64,000 bases of DNA. Origin: Psychrobacter sp. Pi2-52. Its GTDB lineage: Bacteria > Pseudomonadota > Gammaproteobacteria > Pseudomonadales > Moraxellaceae. The stretch is from assembly GCF_904846705.1 (NCBI RefSeq), contig NZ_CAJHBS010000002.1:1-64000 (forward strand), in the 5' to 3' direction. The translations under genes were made by a program, and so were the position numbers. The notes below the pieces were generated by a model. The model was not told the DNA's origin. It worked only from the letters and a program-made list of their open reading frames with translations, and ran no database searches. Shown one piece after another: positions 26,244 through 35,589 of the stretch. Position 1 is the first letter of the stretch; the number at the start of each line of letters is the position of its first letter.

Positions 26244-27848
26244 ATGCTGTCTAAGCAAAAAGGTAAACGTCATTTTATGAGTGTAGCTTTGCCAAATAGT
26301 ATCAAGGTAGGGCTGTCAATGATGCTGCTAGCCATGGCTAGCGGTGCACATAGTCGTGAGAGCCAAACGCTGCCATTTGCTGATAGCTCGTGGCAAGTCA
26401 TAGATCCGCAAACGCTAGATCTACCAAACCTGCGCGGGCAAGGCTTGAGCTTTGCTGAGCAATATCAGAATAAAATGCTTGGCGAGTGGTCATTACAGAA
26501 TATCAATGGCCGCGTCAGAATGGAGCATGATCCTTGGGTACAAGAAACGATAAAAGACATGACGTGGCGTCTCAATGCCCAAGCTCGTCAGCAAGCACCA
26601 CTTGGCGTCGTTATTATTGATAACCCCAGTATTAATGCCTTTGCAGCGCCTGGCGGCGTAATCGGTATCAATACTGGGACGATACTGTCAGCTAGTAGCA
26701 TGGATGAGCTGGCAAGCGTCGTCGCGCATGAAGTTGCGCATATCAGTCAACGGCACTACGAGAGCGGCGCTGACGAACGTAAAAAAGCCTTGCTAATGCA
26801 GCTAGGCGGTATGTTAGCTGCGATTGCTGCCTCAGCTGTCGATGGTGATGCCGCTGCGGCTGTGATGATGGGCAGTCAGACAGCCTCTATGAATAGCAGC
26901 ATGGCGTTTAGCCGCAGTAATGAACGCGAGGCTGACCGAGTAGGGATGCAGATTATGACCCAAGCGGGTTATGATCCTCGGGCGATGCCACGGTTCTTTG
27001 CCACGATGAATCAGCAGAGTCAGTTAAACCAAGTTGAGAATCAATTTTTACCGAGTTTTGTGCGCTCACATCCTCTGAGTAATGAGCGGTTGAGCGAGTC
27101 ACAAAGTCGCGCTCAGCAGTATCCAGCGCTCTCATTGAGCCAACAGCAGCGCCATCAAGCATTGTTTGATTTGTTGTATTGGCGTGTTCAAGTGACTGGT
27201 AAACATGCATCCGAAGTCACACTGACAACAGCTGCCAAAAACAGTCTCGGGGCCAAACTTGCGCTAATGCATTGGTATGGAGAGCAGCAGCGTTTTACAG
27301 ATGCTAATAAGGTATTGGCGGAGATAAATGCGTTATCAAGCACGCAGCGTCAAAATTTAGAGCCTCTATTGTCGATTACCCACAGTCAGTTATTAAATGA
27401 ACAAGGCAAATGGCAACAAACCGTAGATGTCTTAGAGAGCCAACAGCGCCTATATCCTGAGCGCCGTGATTTACGTCTTTATCTGGCCGAAGCGCTGACT
27501 AACAGTAATCAACCGATAAAAGCTCAAGCGCTGTTGAAGCCACTAACAGAACAGCAGCCAAGCGATCGTTATGCATGGCAAAGCTTGCAACTTGCCAATG
27601 AAAAACTTGCTAAGACAACCACCTCACCACAGTTAGCCAATATCGCGACGATTAATGCATTGCGCTATCGTAGTTATGATCAGCTATGGAACGGGCGTTA
27701 TGAGAGTGCGCTGACCTCTTTGACACAGGCCAAACAGTTGACGGAAAATCTGCAAACCACGGATCAAGCCAATAGTGCGCGTCCGTTATTGGCTAATATT
27801 AATGCAGAACTCAAAGCAATAAAAACCGCCAAAGACTTTAAGCCTTAG
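26244..27848 (+). CDS. bepA: BepA-like periplasmic M48 metalloprotease with TPR domain
   Basis: About 534 aa from the ATG at 26244; the ATG at 26277 gives an equally good signal peptide (S-M-M-L-L-A-M-A-S-G-A-H-S). The metallopeptidase M48 core carries V-V-A-H-E-V-A-H-I-S-Q-R-H (HExxH zinc site), the downstream N-E-R-E-A-D-R-V-G and R-S-H-P-L-S-N-E-R-L. The C-terminal half is helical repeats of TPR type. BepA cleaves or chaperones stalled outer-membrane proteins such as LptD at the BAM complex, which suits the lptM gene elsewhere in this window. Confidence 0.9.
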   Translation: MLSKQKGKRHFMSVALPNSIKVGLSMMLLAMASGAHSRESQTLPFADSSWQVIDPQTLDLPNLRGQGLSFAEQYQNKMLGEWSLQNINGRVRMEHDPWVQETIKDMTWRLNAQARQQAPLGVVIIDNPSINAFAAPGGVIGINTGTILSASSMDELASVVAHEVAHISQRHYESGADERKKALLMQLGGMLAAIAASAVDGDAAAAVMMGSQTASMNSSMAFSRSNEREADRVGMQIMTQAGYDPRAMPRFFATMNQQSQLNQVENQFLPSFVRSHPLSNERLSESQSRAQQYPALSLSQQQRHQALFDLLYWRVQVTGKHASEVTLTTAAKNSLGAKLALMHWYGEQQRFTDANKVLAEINALSSTQRQNLEPLLSITHSQLLNEQGKWQQTVDVLESQQRLYPERRDLRLYLAEALTNSNQPIKAQALLKPLTEQQPSDRYAWQSLQLANEKLAKTTTSPQLANIATINALRYRSYDQLWNGRYESALTSLTQAKQLTENLQTTDQANSARPLLANINAELKAIKTAKDFKP

Positions 27849-27890
27849 GCGGTTATTTGTACAGAGTAGCCTGCCAATCAATAGCAAGTG

Positions 27891-28340
27891 CTAGCCTTGT
27901 AGCGCATCTTTGACCATTTTAGAAATCAAAGCAGGATCAGCACGGCCAGCTGTTTTATTCTTTAAGACACCCATGACGCTGCCCATATCGCGCATAGACG
28001 TCGCACCTTGCTCAGCGATTTCAGCATTTACCAATGCCATGATCTCGTCTTGATTCATTTGCTGCGGCATAAACTCGTTGATAATATCAATCTCAAACTG
28101 CTCTTTGGTGGCCAAGTCATCACGGCCATTTTCTGTAAAGATAGTTAGTGACTCTTGACGCTGCTTTAGCTGTTTTTGCAAAACTTCTAATACTTGCGCA
28201 TCATCAAGTTCTGTCTGACGGTCAATCTCGATTTGTTTCACTACTGACTGTACATTGCGCAGTACTTTGACGCGCTCAAGCTCACGAGCTTTCATTGAAA
28301 CTTTGATATTATCTGATAACGTCTGTTTAAGTTGGCTCAC
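27891..28340 (-). CDS. yqeY: GatB/YqeY-domain protein
   Basis: 149 aa, typical length. It is a helical protein with the YqeY pattern: K-A-R-E-L-E-R-V-K-V-L-R, K-Q-L-K-Q-R-Q-E-S-L and G-A-T-S-M-R-D-M-G-S-V-M-G-V-L. The same domain forms the C-terminus of the tRNA amidotransferase subunit GatB, but the free-standing protein's role is unsettled. It lies downstream of rpsU beyond a terminator, the common rpsU-yqeY order. Confidence 0.92.
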   Translation of the reverse strand: MSQLKQTLSDNIKVSMKARELERVKVLRNVQSVVKQIEIDRQTELDDAQVLEVLQKQLKQRQESLTIFTENGRDDLATKEQFEIDIINEFMPQQMNQDEIMALVNAEIAEQGATSMRDMGSVMGVLKNKTAGRADPALISKMVKDALQG

Positions 28341-28468
28341 TGCTATTATCCTTATCGATCTGTTAAATGCTATTCGTTAGAGGTCGTTTGTTAAATTTTT
28401 AGAACCAAACCTGCTGATAGTGGTTTTAATAAAAAATTATGTCAGCAGTAATAACAAAAATTGTAGCA

Positions 28469-28507
28469 TAAAAAACGCCACTGATATCAATTGATAACAG
28501 TGGCGTT
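28469..28507 (-). terminator. Intrinsic terminator after rpsU
   Basis: AACGCCACTG pairs with CAGTGGCGTT, with an inner TATCA/TTGATA pairing, and runs into T residues on the minus strand. It lies 37 bases past the rpsU stop. Confidence 0.9.
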
Positions 28508-28543
28508 AGTGTAGCGCTTGTACTTAACTAATCAGATTACTGA

Positions 28544-28759
28544 TTAGTACATACGAGTGGTACGAATAGTTTCGCGTTGTAACTTCTTCTTATAACGCTT
28601 TACGGCAGCAGCTTTTTTACGCTTACGTACTTGCGTTGGTTTTTCATAAAACTCACGCTTACGTACGTCTGATAATACACCAGCTTTTTCACAAGCACGT
28701 TTGAAACGACGGATAGCGATATCAACTGGTTCGTTTTCTTTAACCTTAACTGCAGGCAT
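28544..28759 (-). CDS. rpsU: 30S ribosomal protein S21
   Basis: 71 aa, the universal size, with the S21 sequence [26 protein letters not shown] and a very basic C-terminus. It binds 16S rRNA near the 3' end and supports initiation. A near-consensus sigma-70 promoter lies 130 bases upstream. It is followed by a terminator and then yqeY. Confidence 0.97.
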
Positions 28760-28891
28760 GAAGACTCCTCGATTAGGATGAGATATAAGGGCATTAGTTT
28801 GGCTGTGTATTAGTATTTAGCCGTAATATCTCAAGATTACAGGCATCAGCTCAAACTAGGACAATTCTCACGCATTAGCGTAAGGGCAGGT

Positions 28892-28920
28892 ATTTTAATA
28901 AAAAATACCAACAAAGTCAA
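28892..28920 (-). promoter_or_regulatory. rpsU promoter
   Basis: On the minus strand, TTGACT (28920-28915) and TAAAAT (28897-28892) are separated by exactly 17 bases. The spacer and -10 form an inverted repeat, GGTATTTT ... AAAATACC (28890-28909). The leader then contains a TTACGC/GCGTGA hairpin. Confidence 0.7.
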
Positions 28921-29130
28921 TGATTTTAAGCATTTATTGCCGATAAGGTATTCAATTAGATAGCTATTTGAATTTGGCTCTCAAACTATGAATTCGACAT
29001 ATATACAACGCTTTATCAATAAAAAATCCCTACCGTCTATAACGGTTTGATTGGAGTTTATGCTATGATAATTCCCATATTATAGTAAGCCTATGAACCG
29101 TTTTGTGTGTATTTTATTGAGGATGTTGGA

Positions 29131-29502
29131 ATGAAAAAAACAGTATTTAACACGGCATTAAGCACCGCACTTATTGTAGCTTTAGGTGTGAGCGTGAGCG
29201 CTTGTAGTGGCGGTGAAGAGCATGAAGAAGTAATGGCAATCGATCGCGTTGACGAAGCTGCTGAGCTTGCCATCAAAAATGCGCCACCAGCTGAAGAAAT
29301 GGAGTTCCCAGAGACAGCACCAATGCCAGCAGCTGATGCAGCGGGTACAGAAGCTGACGCTACGGCTACTGCCGAAGCAGGAACGGCTGACGCTGATACT
29401 GCAGAAGCCGCAGCTACCGATAGTACGGATACAGCCGCTGCTCCTACTGACAGCGCTGATATGGCGGCTACTGACGATACAGCTGCAGCCACTGCTGAGT
29501 AA
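29131..29502 (+). CDS. Acidic Ala/Asp/Thr-rich lipoprotein
   Basis: 123 aa from the ATG at 29131, with a GAGG site upstream. The signal peptide ends V-S-A-C, with the lipidated cysteine at residue 25. The rest is low-complexity and acidic, dominated by A, D, E and T from residue 55 on (A-D-T-A-E-A-A-A-T-D-S), with no folded domain visible. The codons themselves are repetitive. It sits 125 bases before a cytochrome c lipoprotein with the same kind of acidic linker. I recognise no family; a spacer or cell-surface role is a guess. Confidence 0.7.
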   Translation: MKKTVFNTALSTALIVALGVSVSACSGGEEHEEVMAIDRVDEAAELAIKNAPPAEEMEFPETAPMPAADAAGTEADATATAEAGTADADTAEAAATDSTDTAAAPTDSADMAATDDTAAATAE

Positions 29503-29627
29503 TTTAGTGGTCAATGGACTATTAGCTCAATTGAATATTAAGCAGTCGTTGGTCGTATACGTAAGTACTTTAAGCTGATATAACGTATCACTAATTGATT
29601 GCAGACTGATTAAGTAAGGGTAAAACC

Positions 29628-30170
29628 ATGATTGATATACAACCATATATGAACAAGCTGAAATTGTCTGTGATCAGCATGAGTGTGGTATTTGCCGTGA
29701 GTGCTTGTAGCGGTGATAACACAGCTACGGAAGAGTCTGCAGTAGCCGATGAACCTGCTACCGCTATAGAAGAGAAAGCTGTAGCAGAAACAGAAGGCAC
29801 GACACCTGAGTCTATGGTTGAGCCAGAAACAGATACAGATACAGAACCAAAAGCAGCAACAGAGTCTGCTGACATGGCAGATGAAGAAGTGGCAACACCT
29901 GCAACTGATTCTGAGCCTGAAGTGTTGGCCGCAGATGCAGGTGCTAAACTGTATGAATCAAATTGTCAGGTTTGTCATGCTGCAGGTTTGCTCGATGCGC
30001 CAAAGTATGGTGATACAGCGGCTTGGACAGCTCGTCTGACCAAAGATAAAGAAACACTGTACATGCACTCGGCTAAAGGCTTTAATAAAATGCCAGCGCA
30101 AGCAGTAAATGGTGTGACCGAAGCACAAGTTAAAGCGGCTGTTGATTATATGCTAGCGTCGGTAAGCTGA
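29628..30170 (+). CDS. Cytochrome c5-like lipoprotein with acidic linker
   Basis: 180 aa, with AGGG seven bases before the ATG. The lipoprotein signal ends V-S-A-C (Cys27). About 75 acidic, low-complexity residues follow. The C-terminal class I cytochrome c domain has the haem motif C-Q-V-C-H at residues 113-117 and the axial methionine in F-N-K-M-P-A (Met155). It resembles the cytochrome c5 group that carries electrons near terminal oxidases. The linker would let a membrane-anchored haem domain reach partners in the periplasm. It ends at a strong terminator. Confidence 0.88.
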   Translation: MIDIQPYMNKLKLSVISMSVVFAVSACSGDNTATEESAVADEPATAIEEKAVAETEGTTPESMVEPETDTDTEPKAATESADMADEEVATPATDSEPEVLAADAGAKLYESNCQVCHAAGLLDAPKYGDTAAWTARLTKDKETLYMHSAKGFNKMPAQAVNGVTEAQVKAAVDYMLASVS

Positions 30171-30216
30171 TACGATATATATAGAGTATGTCAGCTATTG
30201 AAATTTGCTAAACTGG

Positions 30217-30248
30217 CCGTCATTGTGACTGACAATGACGGTTTTTTT
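30217..30248 (+). terminator. Intrinsic terminator after the cytochrome gene
   Basis: CCGTCATTGT pairs perfectly with ACAATGACGG around a five-base loop and is followed by seven T residues. Confidence 0.95.
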
Positions 30249-30407
30249 ATGCACGTTTTTTGTCATGCCAGTCTGAGAATATACAGCTGTATCAAGCGAA
30301 TTTGAGATAGTGTGTGACTGGCTGTATTCGTCATCCAACTTTTCAAAATGATGTAAGATAAAAGTGCGACAAAAATAGCACGAAAACGAAAGTATAAAGG
30401 CAAAAGT

Positions 30408-31466
30408 ATGAAAGTATTGGGCTTAGAGACCTCTTGTGATGAGACGGGGCTAGCGATTTTTGATAGTGAGCAAATAAATAGCGACAACCAAGGTTTGGTC
30501 GGGCAAGTACTGTACTCTCAGATTGAGCTGCACGCACTTTATGGTGGCGTTGTGCCTGAGCTTGCTAGCCGCGATCATATTCGTAAGCTCGTGCCGTTAT
30601 TGAATGAGCTGCTAGAGCAATGCGATATGAAAAAAAGCGACATCGATGCGATTGCCTATACTAAAGGACCTGGTCTTATTGGTGCATTGATGACGGGCGC
30701 ACTGTTTGGTCGTAGTTTAGCATATGGTTTGGATATCCCTGCGATTGGTATTCATCATATGGAGGGGCATCTTTTGGCGCCGCTTATGGGCGCGAACCCT
30801 CCGGCATTTCCTTTTGTCTCGCTACTGGTATCTGGTGGGCACACGTTACTGATTGCTGCTCACGGTGTTGGGCAATATGAGATATTGGGTGAGTCGATAG
30901 ATGATGCGGCGGGTGAGTGCTTTGATAAAGCGGCTAAAATGTTGGGTCTTCCTTATCCTGGCGGTCCTAATATTGCTAAGCTGGCAGAAGCTGGTAATCC
31001 TGACGCTTACGCACTCCCAAGACCAATGCTCCATCGGGGTCTAGACTTTTCGTTTAGTGGCATGAAAACAGCCGTGCATAATCTGATTAAAGATACACCA
31101 TGCTCGGGAGGGTCGGGTAATGGCGCTGATAGTGATCCACAAGTTCGCGCTGATATTGCTGCCAGTTTCCAGCATGCAGTGGTCGACACGCTAGTGAAAA
31201 AATGTGTCAAAGCACTTAAGCAAGCAGATATGAGCCGTTTAGTAATTGCGGGCGGGGTCAGTGCCAATACTCATCTGCGCGAGACATTAGAAGCGGAACT
31301 GGCTAAGATCAATGCGACGGTCCATTATGCACCGCCTGCGCTGTGTACGGATAATGGCGCGATGATTGCTTATGCAGGTTTTGAGCGCTTGCAAGCAGGA
31401 CAGTCTGATGATTTGGCCGTTAGCTGTATTCCGCGTTGGCCGATGACAGAATTGCCAGCCGTATAA
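30408..31466 (+). CDS. tsaD: tRNA threonylcarbamoyladenosine transferase TsaD
   Basis: 352 aa. It transfers the threonylcarbamoyl group to A37 of ANN-decoding tRNAs, with TsaB and TsaE. The N-terminal [14 protein letters not shown] and the metal-binding H-H-M-E-G-H are intact. [19 protein letters not shown] and A-G-G-V-S-A-N are also present. A short S/G-rich insertion lies near residue 225. AAAGG precedes the ATG. crcB follows 44 bases later. Confidence 0.97.
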   Translation: MKVLGLETSCDETGLAIFDSEQINSDNQGLVGQVLYSQIELHALYGGVVPELASRDHIRKLVPLLNELLEQCDMKKSDIDAIAYTKGPGLIGALMTGALFGRSLAYGLDIPAIGIHHMEGHLLAPLMGANPPAFPFVSLLVSGGHTLLIAAHGVGQYEILGESIDDAAGECFDKAAKMLGLPYPGGPNIAKLAEAGNPDAYALPRPMLHRGLDFSFSGMKTAVHNLIKDTPCSGGSGNGADSDPQVRADIAASFQHAVVDTLVKKCVKALKQADMSRLVIAGGVSANTHLRETLEAELAKINATVHYAPPALCTDNGAMIAYAGFERLQAGQSDDLAVSCIPRWPMTELPAV

Positions 31467-31510
31467 ATGAGTATTTGGTCCAACACGTTTATATGAATTA
31501 AGGACAGTTT

Positions 31511-31882
31511 ATGCAGTGGCTTGCTATTGGTTTGGGCGCAGCATTTGGTGCTTGTCTGCGAGCTTGGCTATCGCGTTTTAATGCCTTGCACGGTTGGGTG
31601 CCACTCGGTACCCTGAGCGCCAATATCTTAGGCGGACTGCTGATAGGGCTTGCGCTAGTATGGTTTGAGCGCATGGGAAGCAACTTATCTGATCATGTAC
31701 GCGTGTTTGTCATTACGGGTTTTTTAGGTGGGCTGACGACGTTTAGTACGTTTAGTGCAGAGGTATTTGGCTTTATTCATGACGGGCGGTTGCTAGCAGG
31801 TTTAGCACTCATCGGTTTGCATGTTGGGTTAACCTTACTGGCAACCGCGCTTGGCTTTTATTTCTTTAAGCTAGTTTTGTAG
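31511..31882 (+). CDS. crcB: Fluoride channel CrcB/FluC
   Basis: 123 aa with four transmembrane helices, an inner-membrane dimeric fluoride exporter. Typical motifs are [18 protein letters not shown] (the conserved Asn) and [13 protein letters not shown], which lines the pore. AAGGAC lies upstream. It lies just downstream of tsaD. The short gap leaves no room for a crcB-type fluoride riboswitch. Confidence 0.93.
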   Translation: MQWLAIGLGAAFGACLRAWLSRFNALHGWVPLGTLSANILGGLLIGLALVWFERMGSNLSDHVRVFVITGFLGGLTTFSTFSAEVFGFIHDGRLLAGLALIGLHVGLTLLATALGFYFFKLVL

Positions 31883-32113
31883 CCGTTAAGAGATATTAAT
31901 CGTTTAATAGTCTGTTATAAGTGGTTCCACTATATCAGTCTGTTATAAGTAGTCTATTAATACGTTTGGAGAGTGAGTTAGCTGGTTCCGTTGGGGTATA
32001 CATTGTTATACTTCTTAATAGTCAGCATTGTTTTCTATATGTGGTGGTACATAGTTAGGGTCATAGTTGGGATAAGCAGGGATCACATTTGCTCTTGCGC
32101 TCTTAGCAAACTA

Positions 32114-32143
32114 AAAAAGGCTTAGTAAACACTAAGCCTTTTT
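32114..32143. terminator. Intrinsic terminator
   Basis: AAAAAGGCTTAGT pairs with ACTAAGCCTTTTT around AAAC. It lies between the convergent crcB and Imm44-like genes and can serve both directions. It is much nearer the Imm44-like stop. Confidence 0.93.
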
Positions 32144-32159
32144 GATACGATCCATGCTA

Positions 32160-32618
32160 TTAATGAGTGGTTATCCAGCCGTTTTTTAGGGCAACGCTTT
32201 GTGTATCTTGACGTAAGCTTTCAATGCCTGCTTCGTTTAGTCCCTTTTCAATTAATAAATCTAGACTTCGCATCAGCATCTCGTAGATCAGCTGTTGCTG
32301 ACGCTTGGCATCTCCATTTACAAATTCAGGGTAGTCAATTTGTAATTTAAAATCCATTTTCTTAGTCTTGGACGAGTATTTTATGATTTCACAATACCGC
32401 TCTTGGTCTGCTTTGTCTTTCATTAAAATTGCTATGCAGCGCCATTTGTCTAAGTCTATATCATAGTCTTTGTCTGCAATTTTCGCATTAATTTCATCTT
32501 CTACAAAGTTTTGTGAAATTCTAAGCTCATCACTTATATCTCCACTATACTCTGCGCTCATCCACAGTTTCATATTACCTGCCTTTAGGCTCAGGTCATC
32601 TTCATTTATATTACTCAT
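32160..32618 (-). CDS. Possible Imm44-family immunity protein (orphan)
   Basis: 152 aa, no signal peptide. The opening M-K-L-W-M-S-A-E-Y, followed by V-E-D-E-I-N, D-K-W-R-C-I-A-I and later L-M-R-S-L-D-L-L, resembles the Imm44 immunity family of polymorphic toxin systems as I recall it. No toxin gene, Rhs element or contact-dependent inhibition gene is beside it. It could be an orphan immunity gene or a housekeeping relative. A weak hairpin-rich stretch of about 280 bases lies between it and metR. The protein is somewhat AT-rich relative to neighbours. Confidence 0.5.
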   Translation of the reverse strand: MSNINEDDLSLKAGNMKLWMSAEYSGDISDELRISQNFVEDEINAKIADKDYDIDLDKWRCIAILMKDKADQERYCEIIKYSSKTKKMDFKLQIDYPEFVNGDAKRQQQLIYEMLMRSLDLLIEKGLNEAGIESLRQDTQSVALKNGWITTH

Positions 32619-32898
32619 ATGACTGTTCTTTCAAATCATTCGCTGAGTTGTCAAAAATAGTGAGCATACAGCCTATAGATCGATTCCTTTGTAGCGCACC
32701 GATCACGAATAGGATATGCATGGTAAGTACACCATGAAGTACACTGCTGTTACTCCAACAACTCGAACCATCGCTACCACTAGCCTACAGCCTAGGATTC
32801 AAGTCCTCACTAGGGAACCATTATTTACCATAACATTCATTACGATATGAAAAGGTGAATAATATTTCATCACTATAAAAAAGTGATTAGTAATGAAA

Positions 32899-33789
32899 CT
32901 ATAACGGCTTCACTATCCCTTCCAATAAGCTCGCAAATCCCTGCATATACGCCGTATCTTTACTTGAGGTACGCGTTGCGGCGTACAGCTGACAATGCAC
33001 ACCTTCTCCTAGTGGCCGCGAGACGACCCAACCTTTTTTCTCGTATTCAGCAACCACCCAATCAGGCAATGCTGCGACACCGCGTTCACTAGCGACCAAC
33101 TGAATCAGCATCGCGGTCAGCTCTGTCGTACGAACACTCTCAAAGCTTACTTGTGCTGGCGTCATAAAATTGGCAATGATATCGAGACGCTTGGCTTCTA
33201 CGGGATAGGCAATCAATGTCTCATTAACCAAATCATCAGGTTCAATAAATTTCTGAGCAGCTAAATCATGTGTTGGTGAAAGCACCAAACGACTCTCGTA
33301 CTCAAATAATGGCTGATAACTGATACCGTCAAGCGGTAAATCACTGGTAGTAATAAGCAGGTCAATATCACCTTCCATCAAAAGATGATGCGGCTCAGGC
33401 TCAAACCCTGTGGCAAAGTCTAGCTCGACATCTGACCATTCTCGGCGATAGTGGTTAAGTATCGGCATGAGCCAATCAAAACAACTATGACATTCAGACG
33501 CTAAGCGTAATCTGCCTGCTTGACCATGCGCTAAGCGTTTAAGGTTGGATTTGGTACGAGTTACTTGCGGTAGGATATTGTCTGCCAATGCCAATACTGC
33601 TTTACCAGCTGGCGTAAAACTAAGCGGGCGCGTCCGACGATTAACCAAACTGATGTCGTAATAGTTCTCAAGCTCTTTTAATTGATGCGAAACGGCGGAA
33701 GCAGTAACGTGCAGCTCATCTGCCGCTGCTGCAAGTGAACCATGCGCCCGTAGCGCGGTTAATGTATTAAGATGACGTAGCTCAAGCAT
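32899..33789 (-). CDS. metR: LysR-type regulator MetR
   Basis: 296 aa. It aligns by eye over its whole length with E. coli MetR: the helix-turn-helix G-S-L-A-A-A-A-D-E-L-H-V-T-A-S-A-V-S-H-Q, then A-S-E-C-H-S-C-F-D-W-L-M-P, and A-A-L-P-D-W-V-V near the end. MetR activates metE, metH and related methionine genes with homocysteine as co-effector. No met structural gene is adjacent in this window. It sits upstream of, and in the opposite orientation to, nothing obvious; potIHG to its right is on the same strand. Confidence 0.88.
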   Translation of the reverse strand: MLELRHLNTLTALRAHGSLAAAADELHVTASAVSHQLKELENYYDISLVNRRTRPLSFTPAGKAVLALADNILPQVTRTKSNLKRLAHGQAGRLRLASECHSCFDWLMPILNHYRREWSDVELDFATGFEPEPHHLLMEGDIDLLITTSDLPLDGISYQPLFEYESRLVLSPTHDLAAQKFIEPDDLVNETLIAYPVEAKRLDIIANFMTPAQVSFESVRTTELTAMLIQLVASERGVAALPDWVVAEYEKKGWVVSRPLGEGVHCQLYAATRTSSKDTAYMQGFASLLEGIVKPL

Positions 33790-33904
33790 AATATAACCTA
33801 ACCGCTAAGGTGAGAAAAATTCATTATAGTCAATATAGCACTGACTTTCACTCATAGTCCGTTATTAATGCTCGGTTAATAAGCAATTAGTCAGCAATCA
33901 ACAT

Positions 33905-34711
33905 CTAGCGTTTGCGTAATAATAACTGTGAGATAACCACTAATACTAGCGAGGCAACTAGCAATAACGTACCAATGGCGTTGACTTCTGGCTTGAGTCC
34001 TACGCGCACCATAGAATAAATGCGTAGCGGTAAAATCTCATAGCTGGGTCCTGTGACGAAGGTCGAAACCACCACATCGTCTAGCGACAAGGTAAAGGCG
34101 AGTAACCAACCTGCCATGACGGCTGGCAAGATAACTGGAATCAATACGGTGCGCACCATGGTTGATTCGTTAGCACCCAAGTCGCGTGCCGCTTCCATCA
34201 AGCGCTCATCTAAACTGCTCAATCGTGCAAAAACGGTAATGACGACGAAGGGTAAGCAAAAAGTAATGTGCGCCAATAGCAGCGAGACAAAGCCCAATTG
34301 CAAACCAATTAATAAAAACAGTGCTAGCAATGAAATAGCGAGTACAATCTCAGGCGACATCATCAGGACAAATAGCAATCCATTTAATAAGCCTTTACCA
34401 CGAAAATTATAACGGTGTAAGGCTAGGGCAGTGAGTGTGCCTATCAACGTTGAGACAGTGGCCGCCACCAATCCTAATACAATAGAGTGCCAAAAAGCAT
34501 CGAGCATCGCTTGGTTGTTAAACAGTGATTCGTACCACTTTAAGCTAAAGCCGCCCCAGTTGTAGCCGATTTTTGATTTGTTAAAGGACATCACCACCAA
34601 GACAATGATGGGCAGGTACAACAAGGCATAAATCAGTCCGAGATAGCCTTTGGCGGCGATACTGCCAATCTTGAGCGTACGAGTTTTTTTATTCGGTGAG
34701 CTATAAGACAT
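33905..34711 (-). CDS. potI: Putrescine/spermidine ABC permease PotI
   Basis: 268 aa with six transmembrane helices. It is the second membrane subunit of a polyamine importer. The cytoplasmic EAA loop, which docks to the ATPase, reads E-A-A-R-D-L-G-A-N. F-N-K-S-K-I-G-Y-N-W-G-G-F-S-L-K-W-Y near the N-terminus is typical of PotC/PotI. The start shares one base with the potH stop (TAATG), so translation is coupled. It is the last gene of the leftward potG-potH-potI operon. Confidence 0.92.
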   Translation of the reverse strand: MSYSSPNKKTRTLKIGSIAAKGYLGLIYALLYLPIIVLVVMSFNKSKIGYNWGGFSLKWYESLFNNQAMLDAFWHSIVLGLVAATVSTLIGTLTALALHRYNFRGKGLLNGLLFVLMMSPEIVLAISLLALFLLIGLQLGFVSLLLAHITFCLPFVVITVFARLSSLDERLMEAARDLGANESTMVRTVLIPVILPAVMAGWLLAFTLSLDDVVVSTFVTGPSYEILPLRIYSMVRVGLKPEVNAIGTLLLVASLVLVVISQLLLRKR

Positions 34712-35589
34712 TAGGCCACCTCGTTAAAGTTAGTCTTGCCAATGCGGCGGCTACTGGCACGGTAAGCAAGTAATAATACTGCCATAGCCAATGTCAACAA
34801 TACGCTAGCTGCTGCGCCAAAGGGCCAATCACGCGCATCCAAAAATTGGTTTTTAATAATATTACCGACCAATAAATTACGAGAACCACCCAAGATATCA
34901 GCCACATAAAACATGCCCATCGCAGGCAATAGTACGAGCAGAACACCAGAAATAATACCAGGTGTCGTTAATGGCAGCACCACATGCCAAAAGGTCTGTG
35001 TTTTAGTTGCACCCAAATCCTGCGAAGCCAGTAGCATGTCATTACGCAAGTCGGTAAATACTGCATATAGTGGCAGTACCATAAAAGGGAACAGCAAGTA
35101 GGTTAAACCTGCAATCACTGCGCCTTGTGTATATAAAATATCGATTGGCGTATCGATTACACCGATGGCCAATAGTAATTTATTAATCAAGCCATTGTTA
35201 GCAAAGAGCAGCTTTAATGCATACGTCCGTACCAAGGAATTGGTCCAAAAGGGCAGTATCAGTAGTAGCATCAGCAGCGGCTGCCAGCGCACTTTTGCTT
35301 TGGAGATCAGCCATGCAAAAGGGTAGCCAAGCAGTAGACAGATAACCGTTGTGATACCTGCCATCCATAATGAGTGGACAAACACTTCAAAATACAACGG
35401 GTCAATCATCCGCACATAGCTGTCGATGCTAACAGGTAAGCTAATAAACGCACTGCTATCACGGGTCAAAAAACTGACAGCGATGACTAGGATATTTGGT
35501 AATAGTGCAAATATCAGTAGCCAACCCCAGATTAGCCAAAGCGTAGCGGTACGAAATGGACTTTTACTGCCTAAGTGGTTGCGAGCCAT
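34711..35589 (-). CDS. potH: Putrescine/spermidine ABC permease PotH
   Basis: 292 aa with six membrane spans. The EAA-like loop is A-S-Q-D-L-G-A-T-K-T-Q-T-F. W-T-N-S-L-V-R-T-Y and I-D-T-P-I-D-I-L-Y-T are PotB/PotH signatures. The start overlaps the potG stop (TGATG) and its stop overlaps the potI start. With PotG and PotI it forms the translocating unit. Confidence 0.92.
   Translation of the reverse strand: MARNHLGSKSPFRTATLWLIWGWLLIFALLPNILVIAVSFLTRDSSAFISLPVSIDSYVRMIDPLYFEVFVHSLWMAGITTVICLLLGYPFAWLISKAKVRWQPLLMLLLILPFWTNSLVRTYALKLLFANNGLINKLLLAIGVIDTPIDILYTQGAVIAGLTYLLFPFMVLPLYAVFTDLRNDMLLASQDLGATKTQTFWHVVLPLTTPGIISGVLLVLLPAMGMFYVADILGGSRNLLVGNIIKNQFLDARDWPFGAAASVLLTLAMAVLLLAYRASSRRIGKTNFNEVA

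Noticed and set aside
29091-29492. Antisense frame rich in Ala, Ser and Val opposite the acidic lipoprotein
   Set aside because: It mirrors the low-complexity coding strand and has no start signal.
31467-31510. Fluoride riboswitch before crcB
   Set aside because: The gap is too short and shows no aptamer-like pairing.
32740-32835. Possible tRNA remnant (GGATTCAAGTCC and TTCGAGT-like T-arm words) beside metR
   Set aside because: The stems do not pair properly on either strand, and no acceptor or anticodon arm can be drawn.
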